A DNA stretch of 64,000 bases from Laceyella tengchongensis (lineage in GTDB: Bacteria > Bacillota > Bacilli > Thermoactinomycetales > Thermoactinomycetaceae). Location of the stretch: assembly GCF_900182735.1 (NCBI RefSeq), contig NZ_FXTU01000006.1, positions 1 to 64,000 on the forward strand, read 5' to 3'. Of this stretch, positions 60,843-64,000 are shown piece by piece. Under the pieces are notes generated by a model that was given only the letters and a program-made list of their open reading frames with translations, was not told where the DNA came from and did no database searches. Every line of letters begins with the position of its first letter. The first letter of the stretch is position 1. Made by a program: the position numbers and the translations under genes.

Positions 60843-60989
60843 GTGATTTCCCATTCCCTGGCGTATGAAGTGCCTGATTCAGTGAACGAGGCAGAAAAAA
60901 ACAGCATTGAAAACGAAGAACCAACAGAATCGCCGGAAAAAATCATTCGCGACCATTTGTTTGAATATTATAACAGGGGCAACAGGTAA
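60843..60989 (+). CDS. Small acidic protein, 48 residues, unknown
   Basis: GTG 60843 is preceded at 7 nt by GGGAGGAG and the frame ends at TAA 60987-60989. The predicted protein has no membrane segment; its middle is rich in Glu and Asn (AEKNSIENEEPTESPEK) and it ends IIRDHLFEYYNRGNR, which could form an amphipathic helix. It has its own promoter and a tight terminator, so it looks like a real single-gene unit rather than chance. No family was recognised. It lies just before the beta-helix gene. Confidence 0.65.
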   Translation: MISHSLAYEVPDSVNEAEKNSIENEEPTESPEKIIRDHLFEYYNRGNR

Positions 60990-60990
60990 C

Positions 60991-61014
60991 AAGTCGGCCA
61001 ATGCCGACTTTTTT
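60991..61014 (+). terminator. Terminator after the 48-codon gene
   Basis: A perfect AAGTCGGC/GCCGACTT stem with a 4-nt loop and a T-run, starting two bases after the stop codon. Confidence 0.8.
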
Positions 61015-61079
61015 CTTTGCATTGTGGCATGATATAGTGAAGAAAGAAGTAACGGGTTGGAAAGGCGGTTTGACTATCG

Positions 61080-63344
61080 ATGGCAATAATCCGCGTTTCG
61101 CGTAGGTGGTTCGCCAAGTATCGCAATATTCAAGATGCCATTATGGATGCGAAACCAGGCACGACGATTGAGGTTGAGCCTGGCGTCTACCAAGAGGATT
61201 TATGGCTTGATCGATATATTGAAATTGTAGGGCTCGGCGATGATAAGGAAGTGGTGATCCAAGGTAAAAAGTTTGCCACCATCGAGATGGGAACCGGTTA
61301 TGCGGTGATCAAGAACGTGACCATCAAGAAATCGCGCATGGCCCAAGCCCCTGCCGTGTTGATGAATAAAGGTTCCTTGGTATTGGAAGATTGCCGCGTC
61401 ATAGCCTCTAAAAGTCCGGCGATCTCCATTTTGCATGATGATGCGGAGCCCATTGTACGCAGGTCATCGGTTTTCAGTGAGAAAAATGTTGCTGTCCAGT
61501 GTCAAAGCGCGGGGAAAATCTTGTTTGAGCAATGCGAACTTCTCAGCCACGGAGAACTGGCAGTGGTGTTTATTGCGCAAGGGAATCCCATTTTTCGCAA
61601 GTGCAAGATCACAGGTACATTGGGTTACGGAGTGTTTGTGGAAGAGCTGGGACAAGGCCGGTTTGAGGAGTGCAATGTGTATGGCTTCCACCACAGTCCA
61701 GCCGTGGGCGTTCATGGCGGGAGCCCCACATTCCTCCGAACGCAGATCCATGATGGCAAAGCCACGGGCATCGTTTTCCAAGGGGGAAAAGGGGTTTTTG
61801 AAGAATGTAAGTTTTATGCCCTCGGTAAGGAACGAGCGGCAGTTCGGGTGGCCGGACGAGCCCTGCCCCGATTTCATCACACGGAAATCAAAAATTGTCC
61901 GGGTGGTGCATTTTTGTTTGAGGAAGAAGCAGGTGGCATTGTAGAAAATTGCGACTTGTATGGGTTTATCGATAAGCCCGCAGTGGTGATCCGGACGGAG
62001 GCGAACCCCCAATTTTTGCGGACGCGTATACATGACGGGGATCAAGGGGCTATAGCCTGTTACCATAGCGGCAAAGGCATCGTCGAAAGCTGCGAGCTAT
62101 TTGGGTTCAATCGCAACATCGTCACGGTGCTGGATGATGGGCGGTTGGATATTCTGCGATCCAAGGTCTACCATGGGCAAGAGTACGGGATTTATTATGC
62201 GCAGAAAGCGGAAGGGATCGTACAGGAGACGGAGATCAAGCAGTTTCCCGACCGCGGGGCAGTCTGTATCGCCCATGCCGCCGATCCTACGTTTGTCCGT
62301 TGTCATGTGTCCCAATCCAAAGTGGGGGTTCATGTGATCGACAACGGCCGGGGAACGTTTGAGGAGTGCACTTTGACGAAATGCGATGAAGCGTGGTCAG
62401 TGGAAAATGGCCATCCCATCATCAAGCGCTGCCTGACAGATATCCCCTCTACGACTGCCAAACCGCAGTCAGCAGAAGAGGAAAGCGAATTGTTAAGCGA
62501 GTATGCGGCCGAGTGGGAGCGGGTGATCGGGCAGGAGAAAGTGAAGCAACAAATGAGAGACGTGGTAACCTACTTGGATTACCAACAAGAGCGCAAACGA
62601 CTAGGCTTGCCTTTGCCTGATGAGATGCCCATCCACGCCGTTTTCTGTGGCCCTGCGGACACCGGTCAGGTAGAGGTGGCCGAGGGGTATGGCCGGGCGT
62701 TGAAAGGAATAGGCATCCTACCTTCGGATCAGGTTATCTGCATGGATGCTGGCTTGTTGGCGCAACAGCCGGAGGAGGCCATGTTGCGGGAGTGGCACCG
62801 ATTCATAGACCAAGGGAAAGGCGGGATCCTGCTCATTGAACGCCTGCCGCTATTGGCTAACACAGAGAGCGGTCAAAGCATCATACGCCATATCAAGCAG
62901 ATACTGGCGCAGCGGGAGGCAGACAGCGCCCTGATCTTAGTTGGAGAGGAGTCTTTGTTAAAGGAATGGTTGGGGGAGCAATGGAACGATTTGGTGAAAA
63001 ACCGTTTCACTTTTGTTCCCTACACGCCTTATGAGCTGGCCGAGCACTTTGAACAGATGGCGCGCGCAGAAGAGTATGTAATCCATCCCAGTGCCAAAGA
63101 TGACTGCGTCAAAGCGATGATTCACCTGCACAGGTACGGCCCAGAGGGCCAACTTGCGCGCCTGCGGGAATTTTTCCAGCAGGTGAAGTTTAACCATGGA
63201 CGCAGATGTGTCCGATTGCCGAAAGAAAAACGGAACAAAGAGTTATTGGTCACCTTGATGCCTGAAGACTTTTTAAATGAAGAGACGGACATCCGACCCG
63301 GCAATCCGGACTGGCTGGCAGAAATCGAGCGTTATTTGCATTGA
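61080..63344 (+). CDS. Right-handed beta-helix protein fused to a degenerate CbbX/SpoVK-like AAA domain
   Basis: This 754-residue protein has a long parallel beta-helix (about 15-455) of pectate-lyase/CASH type, made of about 22-24-residue turns such as GKGVFEECKFYALG, GGIVENCDLYGF and GKGIVESCELFGF. A linker and an AAA module (about 475-700) follow, opening VIGQEKVKQQMRDVVTYLDYQ like SpoVK/CbbX. The Walker A reads CGPADTGQVEVA, with no Lys-Thr, and the Walker B reads GILLIERLPLL, with no Asp-Glu, so ATP hydrolysis is unlikely. Later AAA landmarks remain (LILVGEESLL, VKNRFTFVPYTPYEL). No signal peptide is seen; it is probably cytoplasmic. The start is ATG 61080 after GGAAAGGCGG. Function unknown. 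Confidence 0.85.
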   Translation: MAIIRVSRRWFAKYRNIQDAIMDAKPGTTIEVEPGVYQEDLWLDRYIEIVGLGDDKEVVIQGKKFATIEMGTGYAVIKNVTIKKSRMAQAPAVLMNKGSLVLEDCRVIASKSPAISILHDDAEPIVRRSSVFSEKNVAVQCQSAGKILFEQCELLSHGELAVVFIAQGNPIFRKCKITGTLGYGVFVEELGQGRFEECNVYGFHHSPAVGVHGGSPTFLRTQIHDGKATGIVFQGGKGVFEECKFYALGKERAAVRVAGRALPRFHHTEIKNCPGGAFLFEEEAGGIVENCDLYGFIDKPAVVIRTEANPQFLRTRIHDGDQGAIACYHSGKGIVESCELFGFNRNIVTVLDDGRLDILRSKVYHGQEYGIYYAQKAEGIVQETEIKQFPDRGAVCIAHAADPTFVRCHVSQSKVGVHVIDNGRGTFEECTLTKCDEAWSVENGHPIIKRCLTDIPSTTAKPQSAEEESELLSEYAAEWERVIGQEKVKQQMRDVVTYLDYQQERKRLGLPLPDEMPIHAVFCGPADTGQVEVAEGYGRALKGIGILPSDQVICMDAGLLAQQPEEAMLREWHRFIDQGKGGILLIERLPLLANTESGQSIIRHIKQILAQREADSALILVGEESLLKEWLGEQWNDLVKNRFTFVPYTPYELAEHFEQMARAEEYVIHPSAKDDCVKAMIHLHRYGPEGQLARLREFFQQVKFNHGRRCVRLPKEKRNKELLVTLMPEDFLNEETDIRPGNPDWLAEIERYLH

Positions 63345-63403
63345 GCCCAAATGGCTTGGCAAGGAATGTCGTTTCGTTAGAAAATAATGCAATGGCCCGA
63401 AGT

Positions 63404-63435
63404 GAAGTGGATATGATCCACTTCTTATTTTTTTC
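63404..63435 (+). terminator. Terminator after the beta-helix gene
   Basis: A perfect GAAGTGGAT/ATCCACTTC stem with an ATG loop, followed by TTATTTTTTT. Confidence 0.85.
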
Positions 63436-63621
63436 TGTCGTCTTTAAATCGACCAAATATTTGATTTTAGGTTATAATTGTTATCCATATAGGGTAATAA
63501 AAGCATGTTGTATGTTATTTAATTATCGATATGTCCTATAACAGGTAACAGATCGGGCAGTTTTTTTCAATTTATAGAGAAACATTCATGGCTAAAAGGC
63601 CTTAGGCGAGGAGATGAGTCT

Positions 63622-64000
63622 TTGGCAACGGTATTATATGTCACCGCTAATCCTAAACCAGAGTCGGAATCTGTGTGTTTACGTATGGGACGGGAGTTTT
63701 TGCGAACGTATGAATTGACCAATCCGCTTGATGAAATTGTAGAGCTGGACTTGTACCGCGATCCGATTCCCTTACTGGATTTCGATGTGTTTAGCGGATG
63801 GAGTAAGTTGAATGAAGGTTCCCCTCTTACTTTGGAAGAGCGGAAAAAGTTGGGGAGGATCAGTGAGTTGGTTGAACAATTTATCCACGCCGACAAGTAT
63901 ATTTTTGTCACACCCATGTGGAATTTTGGTTTGCCACCCATGTTTAAAGCGTACATCGACCTGGTCTGCATGCAAGGAAAAACCTACCAGTACACCGCGG
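63622..64000 (+). CDS. azoR: FMN-dependent NADH-azoreductase family, N-terminal part (cut by window end)
   Basis: The frame opens at TTG 63622, 8 nt after GGCGAGGAG, and stays open to the window end (126 codons). It has a flavodoxin-like start ATVLYVTANPKPESESV and the FMN-binding TPMWNFGLPPMFKAYIDLV, GKTYQYTA segment typical of AzoR. Such enzymes reduce quinones and azo compounds with NADH. Upstream (63436-63621) is AT-rich; no clear promoter or operator could be fixed. Confidence 0.88.
   Translation, partial: MATVLYVTANPKPESESVCLRMGREFLRTYELTNPLDEIVELDLYRDPIPLLDFDVFSGWSKLNEGSPLTLEERKKLGRISELVEQFIHADKYIFVTPMWNFGLPPMFKAYIDLVCMQGKTYQYTA

Noticed and set aside
61464..62066. 200-codon minus-strand ORF opposite the beta-helix repeats
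   Set aside because: It is an antisense shadow created by the repetitive coding sequence; no ribosome site or recognised family.

Overview
The window is a 64 kb piece of the chromosome of an endospore-forming, low-to-mid-GC Gram-positive bacterium (Bacillota, class Bacilli). The evidence is sporulation genes (spoIIB, spoIVFA/FB, spo0B, spoVB, a safA-like coat gene and a cotS-like kinase), a leucine-type T-box, strong AGGAGG ribosome sites and TTGACA/TATAAT promoters. Gene order from spoIIB to secDF follows the Bacillus subtilis backbone. A separate secD and secF and a ruvC gene make it unlike Bacillus itself; the Thermoactinomycetaceae are my best guess, as inference only.

Layout. 1-268: 3' end of an IS1182-type transposase. 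304-2234 (-): ecsAB. 2406-16521 (+): pilT, a type IV prepilin peptidase, spoIIB, maf, radC, mreBCD, minCD, spoIVFA-spoIVFB, rplU-prp-rpmA, spo0B and obg (wall shape, division-site selection, sigma-K activation, phosphorelay, ribosome assembly). 16582-17085 (-): a small tyrosine phosphatase behind a large palindrome. 17240-22569 (+): ribose operon rbsRKACB. 22738-24080 (+): pheB-pheA. 24264-26972 (-): an ABC exporter and an SGNH hydrolase. 27133-32140 (+): safA-like gene, spore-coat kinase, two-gene NAD synthase, yebC and a DinB-like protein. 32226-37271 (-): mntABCD manganese/zinc importer and an EamA transporter. 37507-45257 (+): methyltransferase, polysaccharide deacetylase lipoprotein, YitT-type protein, ruvCAB, a DUF2905 gene, queA, tgt and yajC. 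45258-46080: long intergenic region with two consensus promoters and a T-box. 46081-51767 (+): ilvE-leuABCD. 51824-57467: yrzE-like, DUF421, spoVB, comN, secD and secF. 57593-60467 (+): recJ-apt. 60505-60842: a possible MITE. 60843-60989: a 48-codon gene with its own promoter and terminator. 61080-63344: a right-handed beta-helix protein fused to a degenerate CbbX/SpoVK-like AAA domain. 63622-64000: start of an azoreductase.

The conserved backbone is broken by cassettes (rbs, ABC/SGNH, mnt/EamA, ilvE-leu) that have other genomic addresses in B. subtilis. Most units end in clear rho-independent terminators, often shared between convergent genes.

The most unusual items are the beta-helix/pseudo-AAA protein with the small gene before it, the 35-bp palindrome before the phosphatase, the structured leader of queA, and the paired consensus promoters upstream of the leucine T-box. 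No tRNA, rRNA or CRISPR array was seen. Functions are assigned by reading motifs and gene order; no database search was possible. Base positions of short sites were counted by eye and may be off by one.
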